64,000 bases of DNA. Source: Stropharia rugosoannulata. Its lineage: Eukaryota > Basidiomycota > Agaricomycetes > Agaricales > Strophariaceae. Of the stretch, positions 11,388-22,611 are shown piece by piece. The notes beneath the pieces are model-generated. The model saw only the letters and a list, made by a program, of their open reading frames with translations. It was not told where the DNA came from and searched no databases. Location of the stretch: contig JANCIK010000001.1 of assembly GCA_028532985.1 (NCBI GenBank), positions 4,464,001-4,528,000 on the forward strand, in the 5' to 3' direction. The position numbers and the translations under genes were made by a program. Numbering within the stretch: the first letter of the stretch is position 1; the number at the start of each line of letters is the position of its first letter.

Positions 11388-14300
11388 TTAAATTGATAAT
11401 GGGGACAGATAATCGGTTGAGCAGGCTTTAAAACGCTGATCTGCATTCTCGGCCATATCAAACCACTCTCGGCGCTTCCTCTCGGCGTATCCGCGGGCAC
11501 CGTGTTGCATGTGAGGGTAGTCCCTCAGCGCATTAGCCCAGAACATCTGGCGATGCAGAAAGTACCTAACCGTCCAATTCATCTCATGCTTGACAAAAAT
11601 TCGTTCCTCGTGCCATCTATCATGACTGGCCCTTGCACGCAGCCAATGAATTCGTTTGACTAAATTGAATCGCCGAGGTCAGCGTCAGTAATTCATTTGA
11701 CCACCCCAATAAAGTCATACATACATTCCAGCACAGTTGCTTCATCTTCACTGTCAGTCATGTGCGCTATGCCAGCCAGCCTACGTCTGCTTATGGATTG
11801 CCAGATCCATGACAATGTCAACTTCGTTGAGCCCTGTTGATTTGGCTGTAGCACAGCTGTGCTACACCGAACATCACGCTTTGTGAGCTCCAAATACACG
11901 GCGAGAGCATCATTCATCACGAAAAAGACTTTTGATCGGAGGGCACTTTAGGAAAGTGCGATCAGATCATCAATTGATGGGGCCTTTAACTACTTTAGGA
12001 TGTCATGAGATGCCTTGGCATGTCCTGGCATGCCCTGGCATGCTTTGAATTTCCATGCAACGTGGGGAAATAAAGCCAGCTTGAACGACTTTTCCCACCT
12101 TCATTGTTGATTTTCAAACATTAAAATTATACACATTATGTGGGTGACATGCCCATTTAAGTACTTCAAATAGTGCGATAATTTGATTATGTAAGTCTAT
12201 CCAATATTGCACCAAGTCGACTAAGTCCTCTAAGTTCACTTGCACTTCACTCTTGTCTTCCCCACCCCCCTCACCCAACTTTACTTGTATGCTTGGGCTT
12301 CACTCTACTCAGGCAGTTTTGATGGCTGCTACCTTGTTGGATCCTGACCTGGGCTTAGGGCAGACAAGGATGGATCATGGAATGGGCCTGTTCCAATAGA
12401 GATTGCTGTATATCGTCGGAACGGTGAACCGCATTATAAAGCGGTTTTTTGGTACGTTTTTAGCTCATCTATACGTTTCTAACGCACCCAAAAACACTCC
12501 AAACGAACCAGTATTCGACGTGCAAACTTAACACCATCTGGAGACCCCTATTGGTACAGTTCACCATTTCCCTTCTCATCCGTTTATTCCGAGCCTTCGG
12601 TCGCCCCAGATTCAGAATGTGGGCAATTATGCGATTCTAACGAGCTCAATACCAATGGATTTGGTCGCCTGGAAGGCGAGAACCGGCTATGTTACCTTCC
12701 TTCCCCCAATTTCCGATGTTTTATCGAATTTAAAGGTATGTGTTGTGTTTATTGCGTCGTTCTTTTCACATATGAGCTCCTGAAGATTAGGGGATTCTAT
12801 AGAGTGCTTGAACGTTCGATTCCGACGTCTGGAAGCCATACAACTCGTAGTAGTGCCGAGAGCAATCATACGGTTTCTTGTCCATGTATACATTTGACAT
12901 AGATGTGATATGCAGTGGTTCAAGTCCAGAATGGCACTTCTGCTGCGAGTCTGGACACCCTTTCTGGGAGCATTTCAAATTTGATCAGTGTAGCGAAAAG
13001 ACTTTTCTGCGATGAGTTCTCGGATTTGAGACAGATAGCGATGTGCTCTCTGGCGGTGCATTGACATCTCGGCCGGAGCATAGTCATTGCTGACATTGAG
13101 ATATGATGGCAACAACAGTTCAATAAGTTCAGGAAGTTTGTCTGAATCAAGGCCTTCATCTGGTTCTGCCAATCCGTTGTCAGTGCCTAGTCTACCAGAT
13201 CTGCGAGGTGGGACAAAGGGAATTGAGTTTGTATTTGTTGAACCATTGACATTCTTGTCTGCATCCAGAATGTCCCATTCGGCAATATTGGGAGCATCGG
13301 CGATTACAGGTGGCTCAGACATTATGTCGCGCGTTGTCAGTTTGACAATGCCAAGCTCTTTCTCCATCTTCGCAAGCAGGCTGAATTTGTGAAATAATGC
13401 CATACAAGATTTTTGTATGGTTTCAATAGAGGAATCGCGCTTGTCATGATGATAACACCGAATGCTACATTGAATAGCCATCCTAATAAACATTGAGTGA
13501 TATAATGAAGCATTGAACATATTGAAATTCTTACTGTTCCTCCTCGACAATGAATGCAAGATCTAGCCATTTTTCAATTGGACTTGGATCATAATCTTCG
13601 GGCCAACCATAGTCTTGCTCATTTCCCAGTTTGATGCGTGCTGCGTATATGTCCATTACAGATCTGTCCGTGACTCGGCCATTTTCCGCCGAAGTAATCA
13701 TTTCACGCCATTCCCTCAATATGACTGGAGGAACTGAACTAGAAAGGTCTTGATAATATTCCAATGATTTCGAGAATTCAAACCTTGACTGTCCATTGCG
13801 CCGGATGAGACCATCTACCATACCTAAACACTTTTTGTGATTAGCATCGTTACAATGATCATCCAAGACCTCGGCCCGATGTGCAAGTGTTGCTGTTCTG
13901 ACTGTCGGGGAAATGGAATTGAGGGTTGACCACATTGACTCCAATATTTCACCAGCTGTAATACCGGCACCAGGTATAAATGAAGTTTCATAACAGAAAA
14001 AACATTCATCCTTGTGAGCATGCACATGAAAAAGGCCGATTGCCGAGTCGATGGATAGGCCGGCTGGGAGAAGATGACCAATCCTTTTGTGGAGATGAAT
14101 TATGTATTGACAGACTATGTCGTATATGATGAGTACCCCCTGTGCGGCATCCACCTGTGTGGTTTCCAAGGCTTTCAAGAACGCAAAGTCAACATTTTTC
14201 TGTTGTTCTCCTTTGAACAAATCAACCAAACTGTTCGGCGCATAGCACCCATGTCTGGCACATGCAAAAGCAACCTTGCCTGTGCGATCACATGCAGATG

Positions 14301-16178
14301 AAGCCAACAATGCAGTCATGATTGCACGAAAAGAATTTTCACATGGGGCCTTCTGTTCAATATTTTCGTCGATGATGATGAAGCACAGAGATCAATACAG
14401 ATGAGTGATACAATGAAAAATTATGACATACCATTGCAATTTCATGGGCAGTTTTTAAAAAGGCCAGATACTCTGATTGAACTGGTTCCATTAATCCCCC
14501 TTCAGACAACCAAATGTCCATTGTGGCCTTGTCATTTCTGACATGATCGGCCTTAAAATTACCATCGGCAACGAAGATACGCCGATAGACAAAGCTACAT
14601 TATTGACAAAATGGTCAATCATAACACAGACATTAAATACAAATTCATTTACCTTTCCGCTTCCTCTTTCTTCCAGTCTTCTGGAATATTGATGCCCGGG
14701 GTGGGGCAAGCGGGGCAAAATACTGACAGTTCCCCTGGCTTAACATTCATGGGATCTCTATCGTTGTGCGCAAATCCATTCCATTTCAATTTCTTGATCC
14801 AACGCCATAGGCATGTCATTCGGCGAAAAATATTATAGATGTTAGCAACCGCCAACGGATTTGAGGGCATTGTCACTCGGCGCAAGAGTAAGAAGAATTG
14901 GTACGCCGAGGCTTTGAGTTCCAAATTGCATAGTCTAAAGTGATCAAGCACCTGTGCTGTAAAAATTGTGCAAACTCGTATAAAGCTGGCTGGAATCAAA
15001 CGCTCGGCGATGAGATCATAGATTATATCATCAGTGGATTGTCCTCCACATGTGCATGTCACCAATGCCAAATGATGCAGCCCATTAGTATGTATAACAC
15101 ATACATATGAATGCATTAGAATGTTATTGTTCGGCAAGTTGAAATTATCTTCTTGTGAGGTCAGATAGTGAGGTATATCATGATGAGTAAGATCTAAATC
15201 GTCCTCTTCGGCGATAATTTCATGAGTGTCGGCGATGTCATCGATGTCATGTTGATCCTCGGGGTTATTGCCTTTGAGAGCAGCTGCAAATACAGTGTCA
15301 AAGTATTCTTCATACTCCTTTTCATCCTCAAAAATATCATCAGCATTTGGAGTCACCTCTTCCGGATTGGTGGACATATCTGCATCGCGATGTCCGGCCG
15401 GCCGGCTGCCTGTCATCGGACATGTGAATACATATGCTTGATTCCTACAATCTTCCTGCTCCGCTGCATCTTTATAATGTTCAAATGACTCCAATACGCG
15501 GACTTGTTCTTTAAGCCGCGCACATAGATCTAGGTCGGCCCTATGTTTGACGAGCAAGTAACCTCCGGCCTGCCACATCTCAGTCCTTTGAAAATACCCG
15601 TTGACCCATCTTTCTAAGCGATGAAATGGGTTGTTGGTATGGGTCTGTCTCATGCAACGCCTACAAAGCATGAGTGGTGTTTCGCAATCCCGACATCGCC
15701 ATATTGCTATATGTTCGTCGGCACAACCTTGACACATCACAACTGCATGACTCGGCGCTTCTCTTCCTACCAAGGCAATGAGGATAGGTTTTGCACGGCG
15801 AACAAATTCATTAATATAATCCGCTCCACTCTGATCGTTTCAAATATGAATACTACTCATCGGTATGAGAAACCTTGAAATGTAGGGCAGTACCTTTCTT
15901 CTCCTCGGCTGGTCATAATCAGATGCTTCAATCGGAGGCACGTTAAACTGTAAGTCTGCCATATCTTCCAACTGCTGGGTTGTTGTTCGTGAGGTGCTCG
16001 GCTCGACTGGGTAAGTAGTTTCCATTGCCCGTTTGTTTAGAACATTGCGTGATCAGCCGCCGATGAATGCAGTATCATTTTCATACAGGACATGGTCATG
16101 AATGCGAGGATCAGAGTCCAAAATGACACCCTTTTTTTTCTGAGGTCGTTTTCGTTTTTTGTTGTTGCGGGATGCCAT
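11388..16178 (-). pseudogene. KDZ transposase with N-terminal CxC2 cysteine cluster, interrupted
   Basis: Transposase of the KDZ superfamily (RNase H-like fold). Exons: 16025-15894, 15830-14653, 14594-14432, 14352-13535, then 13482 to about 12846, and after an interruption 11911-11725 and 11659-11388; introns keep frame. The N-terminus has the CxC2 zinc cluster (MCQGCADEHIAIWRCRDC, LCRRCMRQTH). The core has DGNFKADHV, YDIVCQY, GHLLPAGLSIDSAIG, FHVHAHKDEC and GEILESMWSTLN, with the expected acidic residues present. The C-terminal helices read RARASHDRWHEE and HEMNWTVRYFLHRQ. Damage: an in-frame TGA at 12977-12975, and about 0.93 kb of unrelated DNA splitting the helical C-terminus between ALGTTT and DALAVYLEL. 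An alternative first exon starts at ATG 16178 (MASRNNKKRKRPQKKKG), basic and NLS-like, but I could not join it in frame to 16025. Confidence 0.87.
11912..12845. mobile_element. Unclassified ~0.93-kb insertion inside the KDZ transposase gene
   Basis: The transposase reading frame stops making sense at about 12846 and resumes at 11911, with conserved KDZ sequence on both sides. The intervening DNA lacks the TCGGCGA word. It contains an imperfect direct repeat of GGCATGCCCT/GGCATGTCCT units at 12013-12045, a small hairpin GCACTTTAGGAAAGTGC at 11944-11960, and pyrimidine-rich promoter-like sequence at 12237-12310. A plus-strand open stretch at about 12590-12733 (FGRLEGENRLCYLPSPNFR) ends at a GTATGT donor. 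The last two look like a captured promoter and first exon. I see no clear terminal inverted repeat or target-site duplication, so the type is open. It is too long for a typical intron in this genome. Confidence 0.5.
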
Positions 16179-16443
16179 CTGATGATTCGACACCCGTATT
16201 GTTGTAAATTTACTTTGTCTTATACATATGTATCCCTTATATTTGGTTCTGCTTCACAACAAGAAGACATCTTCTGCACATTTAAACAAGTCAGAAGATC
16301 AACGGCACATGTTCAACATTGCTATAAATGGCGCAGTTATCAAGGGATCTACGGTATAATTAAACAATCATGAAGTACACGCGGAGATTAACCAAACACA
16401 TGTGCACTGTACGTACCACTATAATTCCGAACAAGTAGTGAAA
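16179..16443. promoter_or_regulatory. Divergent intergenic region between transposase and passenger gene
   Basis: This is the short shared upstream region of two oppositely oriented genes inside the element. It is AT-rich with TATACATATGTA near 16218-16230. It probably carries both promoters, which would couple expression of the transposase and the 16444 passenger gene. Confidence 0.35.
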
Positions 16444-18930
16444 ATGGCTGTCAATCTGACAATGCCTTCCTCAAAACCCATCGATCCTGTTTACCCGCCT
16501 TGCCGTCATGGACATCGTTACAACGGTCGCAAGTACAATATGGAAGAGAAAACCATCATGCATGCGTTCAAAGACAAATACATGAATGCCCTCTCAGCAA
16601 TAGAGCGTCGAGATATTATTTGTGGAGTCATTTTGATTGCATTGTTCAAACATTGGGAAGCCCGTGTACCAGGTGGACGTCGTGCTATCGATGAGGAGAA
16701 CGTTTCAAGGGTATATCAAATTTCCTCCACTGTGGAAAATAACTCTCATAAATTGGGCAGACATTGATGGACTATATACGGAACAATTGGCGATCAAGAG
16801 CAGTGAAAAAACTTTCCAAACTCTCAGTCAAGCTAAGCAATGTCTTGTGGATCAATCATTGCAATGATGTATATGCTGAAATCTATAGACTGCAGAACAA
16901 AGCTATTGTTCATGATGTCTGCCCTGACAATTACTTTCCATTCAAGTCCCGAGCTGTTGGGAATCTCATAAAGAAAATGTCTGCAGAAGACTTGAATAAG
17001 TTGAACACCGAGAAAAAGAAGATTGCCGATGAAGGTCTTCCATTTGAAGTTCGCGCCGAGTAAGTCACCATTGCAAGTCATTTATCTTATTCATTATCTG
17101 ACTGTGGTGCTATATAGACGTTGCAAAAAGCATAGCACAGCACGTATCGCCGATGCCGATCGCCGAAACTGGTTAGAAATGGGGCAATTTGCTATTACAT
17201 TCACTGCAGGTCCTCACAATGGATATCAGTTTGGTTATAATGTGTAAGTAATTAAACTTGTCCAGCCATTGTTCGCCGATATTGAACACCGAGCCTAGTC
17301 ATGACAATATTGCTTCTGTCGTCGGCGTTCGATGTCGTTCATTTGTGGACCAACATAGGGCGTTATGTGACCACATCTGTCGTCTATTGAAATCTTACAT
17401 CACGAAGGTCAACACACTGGCTGGAGTATATCAGTCGGTGTCAGAAGATCGGCCGGAACTTGCAATTATCAAGGCAGACCAATCCTTGCCCAAAATCATC
17501 AATGCGCCGGCCGATCTGTCCAGTCTTGATGATCTTGATCGTGAGAAATTGCTGGTCATATACAGAGGCTATCTCAATATGCATTATGGTATGATGCACA
17601 TCACATCAATTGTTACAATACTCATATTCACATCTTTTATGTGATTGCAGAAATTGCAAGTTGTCATAAATTCACCTCAACTCCATGGAGGGACATTGTC
17701 GCCTCACAAAATGAGTACATTGATAAGAAGTATCTTCCCCCGAAGTTTCAACTAAGGCCGCCGAAGTATATCTCCAAGGCCGAGATTATCACGTTCATTA
17801 ACTATATTGTTGAATGTCAGCACGTTCATGCATTGGCCGATGTATTCAGATTCAAAAAGATCAATAACTCCCGAAGGGGAGGCAAAAATAACAGTGTACC
17901 TGCCATTTACCCCGACAATCCGAGGTATCCTGAAGAGGTTGAAAGAGCAAAAAAGAATATACAAACGAAGAAAGCGCCGACAAGAAAAGGCACCATACAA
18001 GTTCAAGGGCCTGTACTACATAAACTCTTGGTAAGCAGATTTTCAAGAAACATAACAATGTTGATAATGAATGCCCTGGCAAAGGGAGATGAAACCACCA
18101 TGCTTGCATCAGTGCCGGCCGACATTCACTCAGAAGTGGTCTCCGCGTTGCCTTCACTGCCGAGAGACAATTTCAATGACTGTTTGTTTACCTTTCAATT
18201 ACCAGCGGAATCAATGACACAGAGTGACCACAACAGCAATATTGACCCTCAGCTCCTGATGCACTCTGCCACCGTTTGCGAGATGTCGGCCGTAGCTCCG
18301 GCCGATGCACCTCAGATTATTCTCAATGATCATCCAGGCACTATTCCTTCTCATGAACATCTCCATTCTGACCACTTGTCTAATTGTCCCTCAATAAATC
18401 AAAAATTGGGATTGGCCGGCTTAAACAGTCCCCCCGAATGGGATATTGCATCTCAGCCTATGACATATTCTCGGTCATCGGCAGAACCTCATATTACACA
18501 TGATGGTCATCAGTATTTGACCCTAAGCGGAGGGCCTCCTCCAATCGGTTCTGCACCTGGTCCTCCTATAGTCTGGACATCACAAGCAGTTACGACAGCT
18601 GCTGCTACAAATCTTGATGCCGTCAATTGGTTGCCTGCCTCGGGCGTCTCACTCAACGTTGATGCTCAAGTTATGACCCGGCCGTCGCTCAGTGCTTTAC
18701 ATGCTATTGCACATATGTTGCCAACACCCAGAAATACTGCATCACCGGCCCCTATATGCAACACTGATGGAGAAATGGCCGAACATCAGGAAATAACAAA
18801 AACTCAAGTTCAAAAAAAAAGAGCTAGAAAGACTGAGGTGGAGCATTTGAGTGAGCACATGGGTCCATCGGAGTATGTTCCTGATGCACGGACACGTTCT
18901 GGCATGACTGGTAGGCGTGGCAATCGTTAA
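16444..18930 (+). CDS. KDZ passenger protein, 664 residues, unknown function
   Basis: The start ATG 16444 reads MAVNLTMPSSKPIDPVYPP. Five exons keep frame throughout: 16444-16710, 16761-17059, 17118-17243, 17299-17588 and 17651-18930. The GTAAGC...AAAG stretch within the last exon (about 18030-18083) could be a further in-frame optional intron. The N-terminal half is helical and basic (MDYIRNNWRSRAVKKLSKLS, LIKKMSAEDLNKLN, KHSTARIADADRRNWLE). It includes HNGYQFGYNV and a second helical block around DLDREKLLVIYRGYLNMHYE. From about residue 380 it is low-complexity, Pro/Ser/Thr-rich, ending in KKRARKTEVEHLSEH and a basic tail. I looked for the HxD...H motif of the TET/JBP dioxygenases that travel with KDZ elements and did not find it. 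No in-frame stop, so it may still be functional. It is transcribed divergently from the transposase. Confidence 0.65.
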
Positions 18931-18995
18931 TGATCAATTGTATATACAAACTAATGCCGATGGTCAACCTATGTATTTAAATACAAGCATGACCT

Positions 18996-19506
18996 TCATT
19001 TCTTTGCCTCGGCGATAATTTTCATTAACTCCTGCCGATCGTGCTCCGCGACAGTTTTGAGTCTCTTCCATGCATTGAGTTGCTGAGTAGCATTTTCCAA
19101 ACTGCGTAGTTCCTCAAAGTAGACAAGTGTGCATGCTTCAAGATATGTTCCGCCGTCAAGTTGTTTATAGGCAAGAATTTTGGAATGTAATGACATTAAC
19201 TCCTTGTCTGTCATTGGCTTTTTTGTGTCAAGCATCAGTGAAATTTGTAACGCCGTATTGAATCATTATCTCACAGGGTCATTTGGAACTTGTACGCTCA
19301 TCGGAGATACTTGAACGAATGGGCGACCGAGTGGTGCAAGAGGCTGTACAACATGAGAATAAAATTGAATTAAACATTGTTAAAGTGTACATTACCATTG
19401 AATTTGCATCACCAACTGAGCATTCCTTCCTTGCCATTTCTAACAGATGTTGAAGACGCTTCTGAAGTTGTAAGACTGTCTCGGCGGGCGTATTTGCGTA
19501 GTTCAT
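18996..19506 (-). CDS. Small helical KDZ passenger protein
   Basis: Three exons on the minus strand by eye. The first starts at 19506 (MNYANTPAETVLQLQKRLQH) and ends at a GTAATG donor near 19396. The second encodes PLAPLGRPFVQVSPMSVQ and ends at a GTGAGA donor near 19278. The third, probably starting after the AAG near 19226, encodes MTDKELMSLHSKILAYKQL through the stop at 18996. The joined product is about 135 residues, mostly helical at both ends with a Pro-rich linker. No domain recognised. It lies tail-to-tail with the 16444 gene, with only 65 bp between the two stop codons, and contains the element's TCGGCGA word in its last codons. Exon ends are less certain than the existence of the gene. 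Confidence 0.5.
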
Positions 19507-19691
19507 CAGAGATCAATGGTGTCGCCGTGATGGTGTTGGTTCAACACACATAAACCAAATATATCTTGTCAGCAAACACGTGACTCTGTTGATCAATCTC
19601 GGCCACGTCTGACTTGCTTGTTCCGTCACTTCCATCACTGTCCCTCCAAGTTCTGCCGCCCGCATTTCATTGCTCCCGCCGATCACTCAAT

Positions 19692-22611
19692 ATGAACACT
19701 GCCAATGCTAAGGATGTCGCCGAGTACGAGGCCCGCTTGGATAGGTTGGAGCGCTTGTTTCGCCAGGCGTTGACGGAGAGGAAGTTTCCAGAAATATTCA
19801 GGAGGGAGCGTCCAGAACTGGTGAGCAAGCTTACCCTCATGATGCAGTATATCAATCTTACAGTCTGGCAGAATAATGTGTGCTCACACGTCCTCAAGCC
19901 GAACGTCAATTGGTCCCGATGGAGTTTCCTCGCCACTGTGCGTCGTTTCCGCACCATCGACTCCAGTGCCGAGGCGCTCAATGCATTTTACAAGCATGAA
20001 GAAGCGGTGTGACAACCTCAGGCAGACACTGCGTCCTTCCGGCCGGTCTCGACGGCTAAAGACATCGAAGGCATTGCAGCATCGGGTGGGAAAGATGTTG
20101 CAATGTTGGAGACCAGTATTCGGCAGCTGTCTATGCAGCCCGATGCTGGTCCGTCAAAGCCGAAAGGGAAGGACAAAGGGAATGCAAAGAAGCCTAAGGT
20201 CCAAAAAAGAAAAGCGCCTCCGGCCGACAACAATGCACCAAAGAAGAAACATCGGGCCGACGACGAGCATGATGACCAGGACTACGGTGAATCATCGAGA
20301 CGCCCTACGACCCAAAGGCTTCATGCCGAGATCCAGCCTGGATCTTTTTGGATTCCTCGATGCAGGTACTGCCGCAACAATGACTACCCATGCCATGTCA
20401 AGCGGCAGCGAAAGCAGGGGGCGACCTTAGCGTGCTTTGAGTGCACGAACAGAAAGACGCAATGTCGACTTCCGGCCGATGCGAAAAAGTCGTCCATTCC
20501 CGAAAAGGGCGTGACAGCAGCAGCAGGTGATGACGAGGAAGACGATGAAATAGAAGGTATTTATTGTCTATGTTATGCAATGTTTAACATTGATCTAAAT
20601 TTATTAATGTTTGGCTCTGTCAGACGAAGATGTCATTGTAGTCCGGCCGAGACCCCCACCGAACCCCTCTTCAAAGGGACTTGACCTGGAAGCAGCGCGG
20701 CGGTCCCTCCCTGGAATTGCGGAGATGACCATGAAAAAGCTTGCTTTGGAGGCAACGCAGCGCACTGGGCCGGGGGACGCCAAGGTTGCACGCCCACAGC
20801 CCCCTCAACAAGTCGATCCGACTGCATCAATTTCTAACCGGCCGGCTGAGCACCGCCTCATAAAACCTTCGGGGTCCAAGACAAAACTCCCATCTCAGTT
20901 TAGGCAGGAGTTGAGGGTGGAGCTGGAAGGTCAGCGCACACCCACCGTCGACAAGGGCAAGCAAAAGGTTGTTGAAGTATATGTTGATGATCTCAAGGGC
21001 CGAGCAAAAAGTCAGTAACCATCACACATCACTTAACATATATAAGTCCTAATTTGAAATATTAAATCTTATTTCCAGACGCACGACCTGCTGTGGCCAG
21101 TGCCTCCCATGTCTCGGCAACACTGCCGAACACATCAGTCACGGCGGTACCGAGCAGCACCATTGTTCCTCCAGTTCCAGCAATGGACAGAACAAGTACC
21201 GTTCGTGAGGACAACATCTCAGTCTTGGCCGGTGCATCGTCGGCCACGCAGCAGCAGTCGACCTCCTCTAGCCTTTCCCTGCCCGACTGGAACACCATTT
21301 TTCATCGAATTGACGCCAGGCTCTCTCATGTCGAACAGAAGGCGGCATGGAATAATAGTCTCATTAACAAAGAGATCGGCCGGACATATACAAACAGTAA
21401 ATTTCTTTGTTCTCATGATATACTCTCAACTTTACTGACAACAATGAACTTAGAAACATTTGACAAGTTGGCTGATCGTGTCGCCGACCAACATTCTGCT
21501 GTGACCGCGCGCCTCGCTGTTATCGAAACGGCTCTCGGACTTGGTGACCCTCAACATCGGACACCCTCCACAGACGCCGGAACAGACTGTGATATGCAGA
21601 TCCAACAGGCGCGCAAGACCGCCGAGAAGATCGTTGCTGCCGCCGAAAAGTGCGCTCAAGCAATCTCCGATGCGGTCTATGCCCAGGCGTACAATATTAT
21701 CACCGCTGCCAAAGCACGTGCCAGAGTCATAGAAGAAGAATCAGAACTCATCTCAGAGATGGATGATGAGATGAAGCAATTGGACGATGTTCGCCGACAT
21801 TATTCAATTCCCAGTATGTTATGTTTGTTCTTTTCTCAGAATTTATTAATTTAAAGATCACATATCAACAGGAAATGAAGATCCAGTGGAAGTAGATGCC
21901 ATCCAGCACATGTTCCAGGCAGACCTTCAAATCCCGGATTTGGAGGAGCAGCAAGTACGGTCCGGTGGGTCTGACACAGAGGTCCACAATGGTGAGAACA
22001 TTTTTGTGGAACCATTTGATCCCATGGATGTCGCTGTCGCGTTGGGAAGCTGTGTCCCGAAGCCAACTGGTATCGCCAATGATGCAATTATCGCCGAGCC
22101 TGCAGAAGATGGAGAGATTGCCAAGGGCACCAAGGACGCGTGTATGCTCGCTGAGCATCAAACTGATGGGTCTGCAGAAAATGTGATACAGGATATGGAC
22201 ATTGGCTCAGATGACGAGGGGATAGCGGATGGCAAGCCTGTTGTAGGCGAAGATCAGTCATATGAAGTCATCATTCCGCGCCCAGTTGACGCTGTTCGCC
22301 GGCCGTTATCTCCCGTGATTGAGGTTTCGTCGTCCCAGCCTGACACACTCGGCGATGTTGTTATGCCCGAAGGCCTTCCTGGTGTACCTCACATCACCAC
22401 AATTGAAAGCACTGCAGATGTTGGAGACCCCGTCCAGGAGGCAAGGCGAGTTGGAAGACCCCCGAAGAGAGGCCGAGCGGCGTCCGCTCAGCCTCGTTCA
22501 AGGCCCACCTCCCCACAACCCCGTTCGCGCTCAAGGGCACCGTCAAGGGCTGCTTCAAGAGTGCCTTCTGAATCTACTGGAACACGGCGTTCCGTGCGTT
22601 TGCCTCATTGA
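19692..22611 (+). pseudogene. KDZ passenger protein: Cys cluster, coiled coil and AT-hook; one in-frame TGA
   Basis: The start ATG 19692 reads MNTANAKDVAEYEARLDRLE. Exons: 19692-20556, 20624-21010, 21079-21396, 21454-21813 and 21872-22611, all in frame, for about 889 residues. In order: a helical N-terminal domain (LERLFRQALTERKFPEIFRR to ALNAFYKHEEAV), an in-frame TGA at 20010-20012, a Lys-rich linker, a cysteine cluster (CRYCRNNDYPC, then CFECTNRKTQC), and Pro/Ser linkers. A predicted coiled coil follows (KTAEKIVAAAEKCAQAISDA to EESELISEMDDEMKQ), then an acidic region and a C-terminal AT-hook-like VGRPPKRGRAAS with an Arg/Ser/Pro tail. Together these suggest a nuclear DNA-binding protein. 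The reading frame is good on both sides of the TGA, and CGA (Arg) would fit there. Whether the TGA is lethal or skipped by an unseen splice is open. Confidence 0.65.

Noticed and set aside
12990..13559. Separate host gene at the KDZ C-terminal exon
   Set aside because: It joins in frame to the KDZ core through a consensus intron (13483-13534) and matches the KDZ C-terminal helical region.
16444..18930. TET/JBP-family dioxygenase as the main KDZ passenger
   Set aside because: These enzymes often travel with KDZ elements, so I looked for the HxD...H and downstream Arg signature. HNGYQFGYNV is the only near match and the rest of the fold signature is absent.
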